Of a stretch of 64,000 nucleotides of DNA, positions 16,705 through 25,566 are shown one piece after another (position 1 is the stretch's first letter; each line of letters starts with the position of its first letter). This DNA comes from CAYXLI01 sp964464925 (GTDB taxonomy: Bacteria; Acidobacteriota; Terriglobia; Bryobacterales; Bryobacteraceae), in assembly GCA_964464925.1 (NCBI GenBank), contig CAYXLI010000004.1, positions 62,001 to 126,000 on the forward strand. Direction: 5' to 3'. The notes beneath the pieces are model-generated. The model was not told the DNA's origin, did not search any database, and was given only the letters and a program-made list of their open reading frames with translations. The position numbers and the translations under genes are program-made.

Positions 16705-17738
16705 ATCTGGGTCCAGAACAGCAGAGGCGGCTCCGGCGCGCGCTACTCGAATGGTATAAAGCGCATCGCAGAGATCTGCCGTGGCGGAATACGAGCGATC
16801 CATATCGAATCTGGATCAGTGAGGTCATGCTGCAGCAGACCCGCGTGGCCGCGGTGATTCCGTACTACGAACGATTCCTGCAGCGGTTCCCGGATCCAAA
16901 GACGCTCGCCGATGCACCGGAGGCCGAACTGCTCAGCGCTTGGGCCGGGCTTGGATATTACTCCCGGGCACGGAATCTGCAGAAGGCTGCGCGACAGATA
17001 AATGGGGCATTTCCTGCCGGGTATGAGCAGATCCGGGAGTTGGCCGGAGTGGGGGATTATACGGCTGCGGCGGTTGCGAGCATTGCCTTTCAGCTTCCCC
17101 ATGCGGTGCTGGACGGGAATGTGGCACGGGTGCTGGCTAGAGTCACGGCGGAAGGCGGCGACATCAGTGCGGCGCCTGTGAGACGAAGGCTGCAGGGCAC
17201 GGCGGATACTCTGCTGGATGTGAAGCATCCAGGTGACTTTAACCAAGCCATTATGGAGCTGGGTGCGACTGTATGCCTGCCGCGAGATCCGCAATGCCTG
17301 CTGTGTCCGCTGGCGGAATTTTGCGCTGCCAAGCAGCAGAACCGGCAAAACGAGTTACCTGTAAAACTGCGGCGTAAAGAGATTGTCAAAGTTTTGCGAA
17401 CCCTGTTACTGGTGGAGCGGAACGGCCGTATTCTAATGTGGCAGCGTCCTGTGGATTCGGACAAACTAGCAGGTTTTTGGGAGCTGCCGGAGCCGGAGTT
17501 ACTTCCCCAGGCAGTATTGGGCGAAACTATGGGAGAATTCCGGCACTCGATCACGAACCACAGTTACGTGTTCCGAGTGACTGAAGCCCGGACCGGTAAA
17601 GTTCCGAGACAGTTCCGCTGGGTGAGCGCGGGTGAACTCAGAAGGCTTCCGTTTAGTACTACAGTGAAGAAAGCTTTTCACTTAGCAGCGAGTAAAGTCA
17701 CTACACACGGGGTTTATAAAACATATGCAGCGCAATAG
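16701..17738 (+). CDS. mutY: A/G-specific adenine DNA glycosylase MutY
   Basis: A 345-residue glycosylase that removes adenine opposite 8-oxoguanine. The GTG at 16701 overlaps the previous stop. The helix-hairpin-helix GVGDYTAAAVASIAF and catalytic Asp in DGNVARVLAR are present, as is the early MLQQTRV motif. The [4Fe-4S] ligands are C-x6-C-x2-C-x5-C in CLPRDPQCLLCPLAEFC (about 192-208). The C-terminal half (about 225-330, LLLVERNGRILMWQRP...LAGFWELPE) is the NUDIX-like domain that recognises 8-oxoG. The 3' end overlaps the following gene by 14 nt. Confidence 0.96.
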   Translation: MNLGPEQQRRLRRALLEWYKAHRRDLPWRNTSDPYRIWISEVMLQQTRVAAVIPYYERFLQRFPDPKTLADAPEAELLSAWAGLGYYSRARNLQKAARQINGAFPAGYEQIRELAGVGDYTAAAVASIAFQLPHAVLDGNVARVLARVTAEGGDISAAPVRRRLQGTADTLLDVKHPGDFNQAIMELGATVCLPRDPQCLLCPLAEFCAAKQQNRQNELPVKLRRKEIVKVLRTLLLVERNGRILMWQRPVDSDKLAGFWELPEPELLPQAVLGETMGEFRHSITNHSYVFRVTEARTGKVPRQFRWVSAGELRRLPFSTTVKKAFHLAASKVTTHGVYKTYAAQ

Positions 17739-19107
17739 AAAACTATATATCGCGAAAGCGGCCGCGATTCTCTCGGTGGTGCCGATGCTGATATACGCTT
17801 ACAAAAATGGTCCGGACCCCCGGCTCACAAACGGACCGGGCGACGCCGGCACGTGTACTCGGTCGGGTTGCCACACAGGAACGGCTCTGAATGGCGGCGG
17901 CGGCACTCTCTTAATAACAGCCGAGCCGCCTTCCTGGACTCCCGGTACACCAGTTACGATCACCATCAAAATTAGTGACGCGACTGCGCGAGTCTACGGA
18001 TTTCAAGCAAGTGCAAGGCCCGCTAGCGAACCAGCTCATACCCAGGCAGGATCCTTTGTTGCCGGGCTGAATCAATTTGTGCAGTGCGAAGATGGCCACA
18101 ATGTACCGAGTAGCGGCTGTCCAGCGACCGCCCCAGTCCAGTTCATTGAGCACAGCCAACCGTTACCCGCCGCAAACGGCAGCGGCACATTCACATTTAC
18201 CTGGAATCCGCCTTCTTCAGCGTCGGTTGGCGATGTGACCCTCTACGTTGCTGCCAATGCAGCAAACGGCAATGATCAACCTACCGGCGATCACATCTAC
18301 ACGGGCACGCTTACACTCAAACCGGCTAGTGCAAACGGCGGTTCTAAGCCGGCGATTTATAACGGGGGACTCGCGGATAACTGGACCTATACGAACGGCG
18401 TGGCTCCGGAAACATGGATGGTGCTGTTCGGGCAGAACTTCGCGCCGGCGGGAGCCGCAATCAAAACCTGGGATGGCGATCCGGCCTTCTCGCAGAATCC
18501 GCCGAAGCTGCCGAGCGGGCTTTCCGGTACGTCGGTGACCGTGAATGGCAAAACCGCTCCGATTTACTATGTGCTGCCGGGGCAACTTGCGTTCCTCGCT
18601 CCGCAGGGCATCGGTACCGGTTCGGTGCAGGTGATTGTGACGACCAGCGCGGGCGCGAGCGATCCTATCACGATCACAGCGACGGATGTGCTGCCCGCGT
18701 TCTACTCTGCGCAAGCCGATCCGGCAGGGCGGTTCCCGACGACTGCCGTGGTGCCGAATTCGAATCCGCCGGTATACCTTGGCAAGGCGAGTGTGGACCG
18801 GAAGTCGGCGCGTCCTGTGAAGCCGGGTGAAGTCATCTCGCTGTTCGGAACTGGCTTTGGAGCAACGAATCCGGCGATCGCGTCCGATGCTGTCGGCTTC
18901 GCACCGGCACCGCTGGTAACGCAGGCCGTAATTCGCTTCGGAGATACGGTGGCGGAACAGGTCACTTCCGGGTACCTGATTTCTCCGGGCCTTTACCAGT
19001 TCAATGTGAAGGTACCGGATACGCTGCCGAATGGAGATATCACACTCACCGCGCAGGTGGGCAGCGTGACCAGTTCCAGCAAATTGTACATAAGCGTGCA
19101 GAAGTAG
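17725..19107 (+). CDS. Exported choice-of-anchor-V / TIGR03437 surface protein (first paralogue)
   Basis: A 460-residue protein. The N-terminal signal anchor is AAAILSVVPMLIYAY (about 11-26). Residues 42-195 resemble the Reelin-like choice-of-anchor-V domain: the PGDAGTCTRSGCHTG block, an Ig-like strand set, and CEDGHNVPSSGC. The first block has C-x4-C-H, not the usual CxxCH. From about 200 to the end there are Ig-like segments ending with a TIGR03437 domain (KPGEVISLFGTGFGATNP ... SPGLYQFNVKVPDTLPNGDITLT). It starts inside the last 14 nt of mutY. The next gene is a paralogue. Likely exported; the function is unknown. Confidence 0.8.
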   Translation: MQRNRKLYIAKAAAILSVVPMLIYAYKNGPDPRLTNGPGDAGTCTRSGCHTGTALNGGGGTLLITAEPPSWTPGTPVTITIKISDATARVYGFQASARPASEPAHTQAGSFVAGLNQFVQCEDGHNVPSSGCPATAPVQFIEHSQPLPAANGSGTFTFTWNPPSSASVGDVTLYVAANAANGNDQPTGDHIYTGTLTLKPASANGGSKPAIYNGGLADNWTYTNGVAPETWMVLFGQNFAPAGAAIKTWDGDPAFSQNPPKLPSGLSGTSVTVNGKTAPIYYVLPGQLAFLAPQGIGTGSVQVIVTTSAGASDPITITATDVLPAFYSAQADPAGRFPTTAVVPNSNPPVYLGKASVDRKSARPVKPGEVISLFGTGFGATNPAIASDAVGFAPAPLVTQAVIRFGDTVAEQVTSGYLISPGLYQFNVKVPDTLPNGDITLTAQVGSVTSSSKLYISVQK

Positions 19108-19146
19108 CGACCCGCAAACGGGCGAGAACTTGGTACCTTTGTACTT

Positions 19147-20496
19147 GTGAAGGATAGAACCAAGCTCTTCCTGTCTCTTTTCATTGCGATGCCGGTAGCC
19201 CTGTTTGCTTATAGCAGCGGGCTACCGGTCAAGTACACGGGCGCTCCGGCCGATGGCGGCCTGGACTGCTCCTCCTGCCATAACTCGTTTGGTGCTGCGA
19301 ACAGCGATCCAAAAGGCAGCATCACGATTCAAACTGCGAGCACGTACAGTCCTGGGCAAACCCAGCCTATACGGCTGACGATCAGCTATCCACAGGCGAT
19401 GAAGTGGGGATTTCAACTGACCGCGCGATCGGTGAACGATCCCACCGTGATGGCGGGAACGTTTACGCCCACGTCCGATGTCCGTGTGTATTGCGGCAAC
19501 GGAGGGGAGGCGCCGTGCGGAGGCAACCTGGAGTTTGCTACACAAACGGCTCAGAGCCTGAGCGGAGGGGCAGCGACGTCGACCACGGTTGAGGTGCAAT
19601 GGACGCCACCGGCGAACGAGGTGGGTCCGATTGTGCTCTATGCCGCAGGCGTGGCGGCGAACGGAGATGCCCTGCCGACAGGAGACCATGTGTACACGGC
19701 GAATGTGAAGCTGGCTGCGCAGGGCGCCTGTACTCTCTCGAAGAAACCGAGCATACGGCGCGTGGTGAATGCAGGCTCGTTTGGTTCGTCATTGACGGCG
19801 AATGGGATGGCAACGATCATCGGCTCTGATTTCCAGGTGCCGGGAAGGACGCGGCTGGCCGGCCCGGGGGACATTGTGAGCAACGCGTATCCAAAGCAAC
19901 TCGGGTGCATTGCAGTGGAGGTGAATGGCGTGAGGGCTCCGGTAACGTATGTGCAAACCGATCAGCTCAATTTTCAAATGCCGTCTTCCCTGCCCTCGTC
20001 CGGCGATGTGACGGTACGGGTGATCGCGAATCCGGATGGGTTGAGCGAGCAGAGGAGCGATCCAGCGACGGTTACGGTTCAGAGTTATGCTCCGGCATTT
20101 TTCACGTTTGACGGTACGAGCATTGCAACCAGGAATGCGGATTATTCGATCTCGGCAGATCCCGCTGTAGTGCCGGGCGGGCGGCCGGCAAAACCGGGTG
20201 ATATCGTTCTGCTTTACGGTACGGGCTTCGGCGCTACGAATCCTTCGTATGGAGCCGGGGTCGTTTCCGACCTGGTGCTAGCGCCTGTTCGGAATCCTGT
20301 GACCGTGACGATTGGCGGGATTACGCTGAGCCCGGCAGACGTGTTGTACGCGGGAGTAACGCCCGGTTCGATCAGCGGACTGTATCAATTCAACGTGAGG
20401 ATTCCCTCGACGGTACCGGATGGAAACGTGCCGGTGACGGCCTCGACCGGCGGCGTAAGCACGACCCCGGGAACCACGATTGCGGTGCGGAAGTAG
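19147..20496 (+). CDS. Exported choice-of-anchor-V / TIGR03437 surface protein (second paralogue)
   Basis: A 449-residue protein with the same layout as the previous gene, arising by tandem duplication. Signal segment about 7-21 (FLSLFIAMPVALFAY). Residues about 30-45 carry GGLDCSSCHNS, a canonical CxxCH. The Ig-like middle has the same PTGDHVYTANVKL motif as the upstream copy (PTGDHIYTGTLTL). The C-terminus has the TIGR03437 domain (KPGDIVLLYGTGFGATNPSYG ... SGLYQFNVRIPSTVPDGNVPVT). The start is GTG at 19147; no strong ribosome site is seen. A surface role, possibly heme-binding if the CxxCH is used, is inferred. Confidence 0.8.
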   Translation: MKDRTKLFLSLFIAMPVALFAYSSGLPVKYTGAPADGGLDCSSCHNSFGAANSDPKGSITIQTASTYSPGQTQPIRLTISYPQAMKWGFQLTARSVNDPTVMAGTFTPTSDVRVYCGNGGEAPCGGNLEFATQTAQSLSGGAATSTTVEVQWTPPANEVGPIVLYAAGVAANGDALPTGDHVYTANVKLAAQGACTLSKKPSIRRVVNAGSFGSSLTANGMATIIGSDFQVPGRTRLAGPGDIVSNAYPKQLGCIAVEVNGVRAPVTYVQTDQLNFQMPSSLPSSGDVTVRVIANPDGLSEQRSDPATVTVQSYAPAFFTFDGTSIATRNADYSISADPAVVPGGRPAKPGDIVLLYGTGFGATNPSYGAGVVSDLVLAPVRNPVTVTIGGITLSPADVLYAGVTPGSISGLYQFNVRIPSTVPDGNVPVTASTGGVSTTPGTTIAVRK

Positions 20497-20576
20497 ACGC
20501 GGAATTCACCTCAAATAGGGGTTGCGTTCCGGCTTATCCGGCAATATATTGGCCACGGTTCAGGAGAAAACTTATC

Positions 20577-23500
20577 GTGGCTCCCGCAAAGCGCATTAGC
20601 CGTAATATTCTTTTAAAACTATCGGGCACTCCGCCCGCCGCAACTTCCCTGGCATTGAAGGCGGGCAAACAACCGTTTGGTTTTCAGCCGCTGTATCCGG
20701 CTGAACCGGGGAAGCGCGGGCTGGGCGTCGCGCCGGCCCAGCCAGATTGGTTCGTCGCCACCCCCGGTGATGGCGAGGGCGTGGCGAACGCCTGGGACAT
20801 ATGCCACGAAGTGATGCAGGGCGGAATGGGCCTTGCAGCCGGGTTTCCGGAGGTACACTTTGCCGAGCCGGATCTGGAACAACAGTGGCCGACGGGATCG
20901 GAAGCGCAACTCGCGATGGCGGCAGGGCGCACATGCGATAAGCCGGCGGACCCGGACAAGCGACTTCCGTTCGATGCGAATGATCTGTTCTGGTTCCGGA
21001 ATAACGGGCACTCCGAGTTGGAAGCGGCGCGCAACGCGGTAGGGGAACCGGGGGACCGGGTACGGATCGCGCATCTCGACACTGGGTACGATCCGGCGCA
21101 CGAAACGCTTCCCGAGCATCTGCGCAAAGATCTGCAGAAGAATTTCGTGGATCCGGACCGTCCCGATAATGCCGAAGACGATACATCCGGGTTGTTGAAT
21201 AATCTGGGCCACGGCACGGGAACGCTCGGGATTTTGGCCGGAGCGCAGGTTGACGGGAGCCCGCTGGGCGGAGCGCCGTTCCTGGACGTGATTCCCATAC
21301 GTGTGGCGAACCGCGTGGTGCTGTTTCAGAACAGCGCGATTGCAAAAGCACTGAATTATGTAAGAACGCTGTTCGCGGATCCCGCCAATCGGGCGCACGT
21401 GATCACGATGAGCATGGGCGGGCTGGCTTCGCAAGTATGGGCTGAACAGGTGAACGCGCTGTATGAACTTGGTGTTTTCATCGTGACAGCCGCGGGCAAT
21501 AATTTCGCGAACCTGCCCACCAGGAATATTGTGTATCCGGCGCGCTTCAACCGCGTGGTGGCCGCTTGCGGGGTGATGGCGGATGGCAGCCCCTATGCGG
21601 ATCTGGCGGCGAACATTATGGCGGGCAACTACGGCCCTTCAAAGAAGATGGACACGGCCATGGCAGCATTCACACCGAATACGCCGTGGGCGAAGCTGGG
21701 ATGCGCCACGATTGTGGATCACGATGGACGAGGCACGTCCTCATCAACGCCGCAGATTGCGGCGGCAGCCGGGTTGTGGATCCAGAAGAACAAAGCTGCG
21801 TGGGAGAAGTATCCCAACGGATGGATGCGCGTGGAGGCCGTTCGGAAGGCGCTCTTCGACGCAGCCGTTCTGGCGAATCCGAGCCTGCGGGAGAGGCTGG
21901 GGAGAGGAGTTGTGCATGCGAATGCTGCGCTTGGCATCCCGGCTCCGTCACCCGCTACACTGCAGGAGCAGCCAGTGGACTCGGCAAGCTTCCCGCTGCT
22001 GCGCGTATTGACCGGGTTAGGGCTGGCGGCGCGAACCATGGCAGCCGGGGCATCCGGTTCCGCATTGCAGTTGCAAGCTTTGGACAGTCACCATCAAATG
22101 CTGGAGTTGGAGGCGCTGCAGCTTACACAACGGTCGAAGGAATTGGAGACGCTGCTGCCGGATCCGGAGATCGATCCTGCGCGGCTTTCCGAATCCGAGA
22201 AGAGGCGTATTGCGGATGCACTGATCAACACGCCGGGGGCTTCGGATGCGCTTCGGCGCACCTTGGGAGGGTATGCAAGCACGGCCCGCCCTCAGGTAGC
22301 TGTGCCGCAGGCCTATCCAGAGAAGGCGGCAGAGAGGGCACGGAGAGCAGCAAATCCAGTATGCTCGACTCCGCCGTCCAGGCCGCTGCGTGTGTTCGCA
22401 TTTGATCCGCTGCTGAGCACGAAGTTGGATACGGTGGACATTAACGAGACCACGCTGAGCATCCGCTGGGAGGATCTGACACCAGGGCCGATCGGCGAGT
22501 ACATCGAAGTGATCGATGTGGATCCGTCGAGCGGGTGCGCGTATGCACCCGTGGACTTGAACCAGCCTCTGCCACTGACCCAGGGCGGATTCCAGCCGTC
22601 GGAATCGAACCCCCGCTTCCATCAGCAGATGGCGTATGCGGTGGCAATGAAGACGATCGAACATTTCGAACACGCGCTGGGGCGAGTGGCGCTGTGGTCT
22701 CCGCGGATCCAGAAGGATGCGGACGGGCAGGTGAATAGCGAGTTCGTGCAGCGGCTGCGAATTTATCCGCATGCGCTACGGGAGGCGAACTCGTACTACA
22801 GCCCGGATAAGCATGCGCTGCTTTTCGGCTATTTCCAAGCGGCGGAGAGCAGCAGTGAGATGCTGCCCGGGGGTGTTGTGTTCTGCTGCCTGTCCCATGA
22901 TGTGGTGGCGCACGAGACGACGCACGCGCTGCTGGACGGCTTGCACCGGCGGTTCCGGGAGGCAACGAATCCGGACATTCTTGCCTTCCATGAGGCCTTT
23001 GCGGACCTGGTTGCGCTGTTCCAGCATTTCACCGTCCCAGAAGCGTTGCGGGAACAGATCGGGAAAACACAAGGCGATCTCGCGCGCCAGAACATTCTGG
23101 GCGAATTGGCCCAGGAATTCGGCGCAGCAACCGGACATGGCGCATTGCGCAGCGCTATCGGGTATAAGGACCAGGACGACGTGTGGCATCCCACGATTCC
23201 CAAACGGACCGACTACGCCAACGCGACCGAACCACATGCGCGCGGAGCCGTGCTGGTGGCGGCGGTGTTCGATGCGTTCCTGGCAATCTACAAGCGCAGG
23301 AGTGAGGACCTGATCCGGCTGGCCACGGCAGGCACAGGCGTACTGCCGGAAGGCGCGATCCCACACGATCTGGTCACGCGGCTTGCGGAGGAAGCGAGCA
23401 AGACGGCGACGCACGTTCTGAACATCTGCATACGCGCTTTGGACTATTGCCCGCCGGTGGACCTAACGTTCGGCGATTATATACGGGCGCTGGTGACCGC

Positions 23501-24167
23501 GGACAGGGATCTGGTTCCGGACGATCCAATCGGCTATCGTGTGGCCTTTCTGGAAGGCTTCCGGAAGCGCGGGATCTATCCGGAATACATAAAGAATCTG
23601 TCGACCGACGCGGCATGCTGGGAGCCGCCGGAGATCGATGTGCCGCTGAAGGACATTCTCTCGAAGATGGATCTCGGTTGGGATCTGCATGCGAACCGGC
23701 GGGAGGCTTATGAACGGTCGAAGCGGAATGCCGCGAAGTTCCACGAGTGGCTGTTTTCCGATTCGGTGAGTGACGATGTGGCGAGTGCGATCGGCATTTA
23801 CCGGAACGTGGGAAGTTCGCTGACGGTGAACGGAATGGCCGGGACTATTTCCAAGCTGGAAGTACACTCGGTGCGGCCGGTGCGGCGAGTTGGGCCGGAC
23901 GACGAGCAGCGTTTGGACCTGGTGGTGGAGATTACGCAGAAGTGGGAAGTTCCGGGAAATACCGGTCTGCCGTATCGAGGCGGATGCACACTGCTGATCG
24001 ATCTCGAAAAGCAGGAGATCCGTTATTGCATACGGAAGCGCGTGGCGCACCCGGAGCGAATCACAAAACAAGACGAGCATGTGGGCATGGCGGCGTATTC
24101 CCTGCGAGGGAACTACTTCGGCGGAACGAACATTCGCGAGCCGTTTGCGCTGATTCACCGCGGATAG
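20577..24167 (+). CDS. Leaderless subtilisin (S8) fused to an M4-like HExxH metallopeptidase
   Basis: A 1196-residue two-peptidase protein. The S8 triad is D168 (IAHLDTGYD), H212 (GHGTGTLGILAG) and S388 (GTSSSTP), with oxyanion N308 in AAGNN. Residues about 480-600 are a helical, Glu/Leu-rich linker. The second catalytic unit has HETTH (779-783), the third zinc ligand E806 in LAFHEAFADL, and a likely catalytic His887 in EPHARGAVLVAAVFDAF, the order found in thermolysin-like (M4/M36) peptidases. Both sites look intact. No signal peptide, pro-domain or membrane helix is visible, so it is likely cytosolic, unusual for either peptidase. GTG at 20577 has AGGAG 11 nt upstream. It is followed after 10 nt by an MBL-fold gene, hence co-expressed. 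The target and biological role are unknown; a conflict or proteolysis-control module is one hypothesis. Confidence 0.85.
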   Translation: MAPAKRISRNILLKLSGTPPAATSLALKAGKQPFGFQPLYPAEPGKRGLGVAPAQPDWFVATPGDGEGVANAWDICHEVMQGGMGLAAGFPEVHFAEPDLEQQWPTGSEAQLAMAAGRTCDKPADPDKRLPFDANDLFWFRNNGHSELEAARNAVGEPGDRVRIAHLDTGYDPAHETLPEHLRKDLQKNFVDPDRPDNAEDDTSGLLNNLGHGTGTLGILAGAQVDGSPLGGAPFLDVIPIRVANRVVLFQNSAIAKALNYVRTLFADPANRAHVITMSMGGLASQVWAEQVNALYELGVFIVTAAGNNFANLPTRNIVYPARFNRVVAACGVMADGSPYADLAANIMAGNYGPSKKMDTAMAAFTPNTPWAKLGCATIVDHDGRGTSSSTPQIAAAAGLWIQKNKAAWEKYPNGWMRVEAVRKALFDAAVLANPSLRERLGRGVVHANAALGIPAPSPATLQEQPVDSASFPLLRVLTGLGLAARTMAAGASGSALQLQALDSHHQMLELEALQLTQRSKELETLLPDPEIDPARLSESEKRRIADALINTPGASDALRRTLGGYASTARPQVAVPQAYPEKAAERARRAANPVCSTPPSRPLRVFAFDPLLSTKLDTVDINETTLSIRWEDLTPGPIGEYIEVIDVDPSSGCAYAPVDLNQPLPLTQGGFQPSESNPRFHQQMAYAVAMKTIEHFEHALGRVALWSPRIQKDADGQVNSEFVQRLRIYPHALREANSYYSPDKHALLFGYFQAAESSSEMLPGGVVFCCLSHDVVAHETTHALLDGLHRRFREATNPDILAFHEAFADLVALFQHFTVPEALREQIGKTQGDLARQNILGELAQEFGAATGHGALRSAIGYKDQDDVWHPTIPKRTDYANATEPHARGAVLVAAVFDAFLAIYKRRSEDLIRLATAGTGVLPEGAIPHDLVTRLAEEASKTATHVLNICIRALDYCPPVDLTFGDYIRALVTADRDLVPDDPIGYRVAFLEGFRKRGIYPEYIKNLSTDAACWEPPEIDVPLKDILSKMDLGWDLHANRREAYERSKRNAAKFHEWLFSDSVSDDVASAIGIYRNVGSSLTVNGMAGTISKLEVHSVRPVRRVGPDDEQRLDLVVEITQKWEVPGNTGLPYRGGCTLLIDLEKQEIRYCIRKRVAHPERITKQDEHVGMAAYSLRGNYFGGTNIREPFALIHRG

Positions 24168-24177
24168 GAGGGTCGAG

Positions 24178-25521
24178 ATGGCTACCAAGAAAGCTGCTGT
24201 AAAAAAGACTGCTGCACAGGCAAAGAAAGCGGCTCCAAGCGGGCGAGCGTCAGTGAGGATGTACCGGCAAGGGCTGGGAGACTGCTTCCTGGTTACGCTG
24301 CCACGGGAGGGGAAAGATCCGTTTCGCATGGTGATCGATTGCGGCGTGATTCTGGGCACGGAGAACGCCGGGGACAAGATCACCAAGGTGGTGCAGAGTA
24401 TCCACGATGAAACCAAGGGCCACCTGGATCTTCTGGTTGCGACTCACGAGCATTGGGACCATCTCTCCGGGTTCGTCCAGGCGAACGATCTGTTCAAGAC
24501 GTTCGCGATCGATGAGGTCTGGCTGGGGTGGACCGAGAGCGACGATCCGCTGGCGAAGAAACTGAAATCGGAGCACAACGCAATGCGCATGGCGCTTGGA
24601 ATTGCGCAGAGCCGCGCCGCGATGGCGGGCGATAGCGATACCGCGGCGGACGTTAGCAGTATGCTCGAATTCTTTGGTGCGGCCGGAGGCAACTCGACGG
24701 GAGCCGCACTGGATAACGTCAAGGGCTATTCGAAAAAAGTTCGCTATTGCTATCCGACCGATGCACCGGTGATGCTGTCAGGAACCACTGCGCGTGCTTA
24801 TGTACTTGGTCCTCCGCATGATGAGGCGGCAATCAAGCGGTTCAATCCATCGGCGGCACATCCGGAGACTTATGGGATGAGCGCGCGGCAGGTCTTTCTG
24901 GCGGCGATGACTCCGGCACTTACTGGCAGTGCTGAGGGGGATCCGTTCGACTCGGTAGTGCAAATCCCGATGGCCTATGCACAGCAGCTTCCCTTCTTCG
25001 ATACGCATTACTTCGATGACGGCCAGGACTGGCGGCGGATCGACGGAGACTGGCTGGGATCGGCCAGTGATCTGGCACTGCAGTTGGATAGCGCGACGAA
25101 TAATACGAGCCTTGTGTTGGCGATTGAACTGGACAATGGCGAGGTGTTGCTGTTTGCGGCGGATGCACAGGTGGGCAATTGGCTATCGTGGCAAGATCTG
25201 TCGTGGAAGGTGGACGGCAAGGATGTGAAAGGGTCCGACCTTCTGGCGCGCGCGGTGTTTTATAAAGTGGGGCATCATGGCAGCCACAACGCCACCCTGA
25301 AGGAAAAGGGGCTGGAAGAAATGACGAAACTGCAGGTGGCGATGATTCCTGTGGACCACGACATGGCCGTGAAGAAGCGCTGGGGCGCGATGCCGCTGGA
25401 TGCGCTGGTAAAGCGGCTGGGCGAGGTGGCCAAGGCGGGCGTGCTTCGCGTGGACCAACCCGTGCCCGCCGGCGCGAAGGTGGATGTGGACGATCCGCTG
25501 TACTATCAGGTGAGTTTCTAG
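24178..25521 (+). CDS. ComEC-like metallo-beta-lactamase-fold hydrolase with basic tail
   Basis: A 447-residue protein. The first 22 residues (many Lys and Ala, as in histone H1 tails) precede the core. Metal ligands: HEHWDH (90-95, HxHxDH), D329 in FAADAQ, and KVGHHGSH (363-370), the pattern of ComEC C-terminal and related MBL nucleases, with NNTSLVL preceding as in that group. No signal peptide or membrane helix, so a soluble cytosolic enzyme. The ATG follows the protease stop by 10 nt and has GGAGG 7 nt upstream, a strong ribosome site. The basic tail suggests binding of nucleic acid, so a nuclease role is plausible but unproved; another ester or phosphodiester substrate is possible. Confidence 0.85.
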   Translation: MATKKAAVKKTAAQAKKAAPSGRASVRMYRQGLGDCFLVTLPREGKDPFRMVIDCGVILGTENAGDKITKVVQSIHDETKGHLDLLVATHEHWDHLSGFVQANDLFKTFAIDEVWLGWTESDDPLAKKLKSEHNAMRMALGIAQSRAAMAGDSDTAADVSSMLEFFGAAGGNSTGAALDNVKGYSKKVRYCYPTDAPVMLSGTTARAYVLGPPHDEAAIKRFNPSAAHPETYGMSARQVFLAAMTPALTGSAEGDPFDSVVQIPMAYAQQLPFFDTHYFDDGQDWRRIDGDWLGSASDLALQLDSATNNTSLVLAIELDNGEVLLFAADAQVGNWLSWQDLSWKVDGKDVKGSDLLARAVFYKVGHHGSHNATLKEKGLEEMTKLQVAMIPVDHDMAVKKRWGAMPLDALVKRLGEVAKAGVLRVDQPVPAGAKVDVDDPLYYQVSF

Positions 25522-25550
25522 ATTGTTCAATTGAGAATCTTCCGCGGCGC

Positions 25551-25566
25551 ACCGCACTAATGCGGT
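25551..25566 (+). promoter_or_regulatory. 6-bp hairpin abutting a start codon
   Basis: ACCGCA-CTAA-TGCGGT is a perfect inverted repeat ending at 25566, the base before the ATG of the next gene. There is no ribosome binding site between it and the ATG. It could restrain translation of the TIGR03437 gene, or, being GC-rich, mark the end of the protease-MBL transcript; no T-run follows. Confidence 0.35.

Noticed and set aside
20619..21434. Long minus-strand open frames opposite the subtilisin domain
   Set aside because: Overlaps the catalytic D168 and H212 coding region of a real gene; no start signal or domain.
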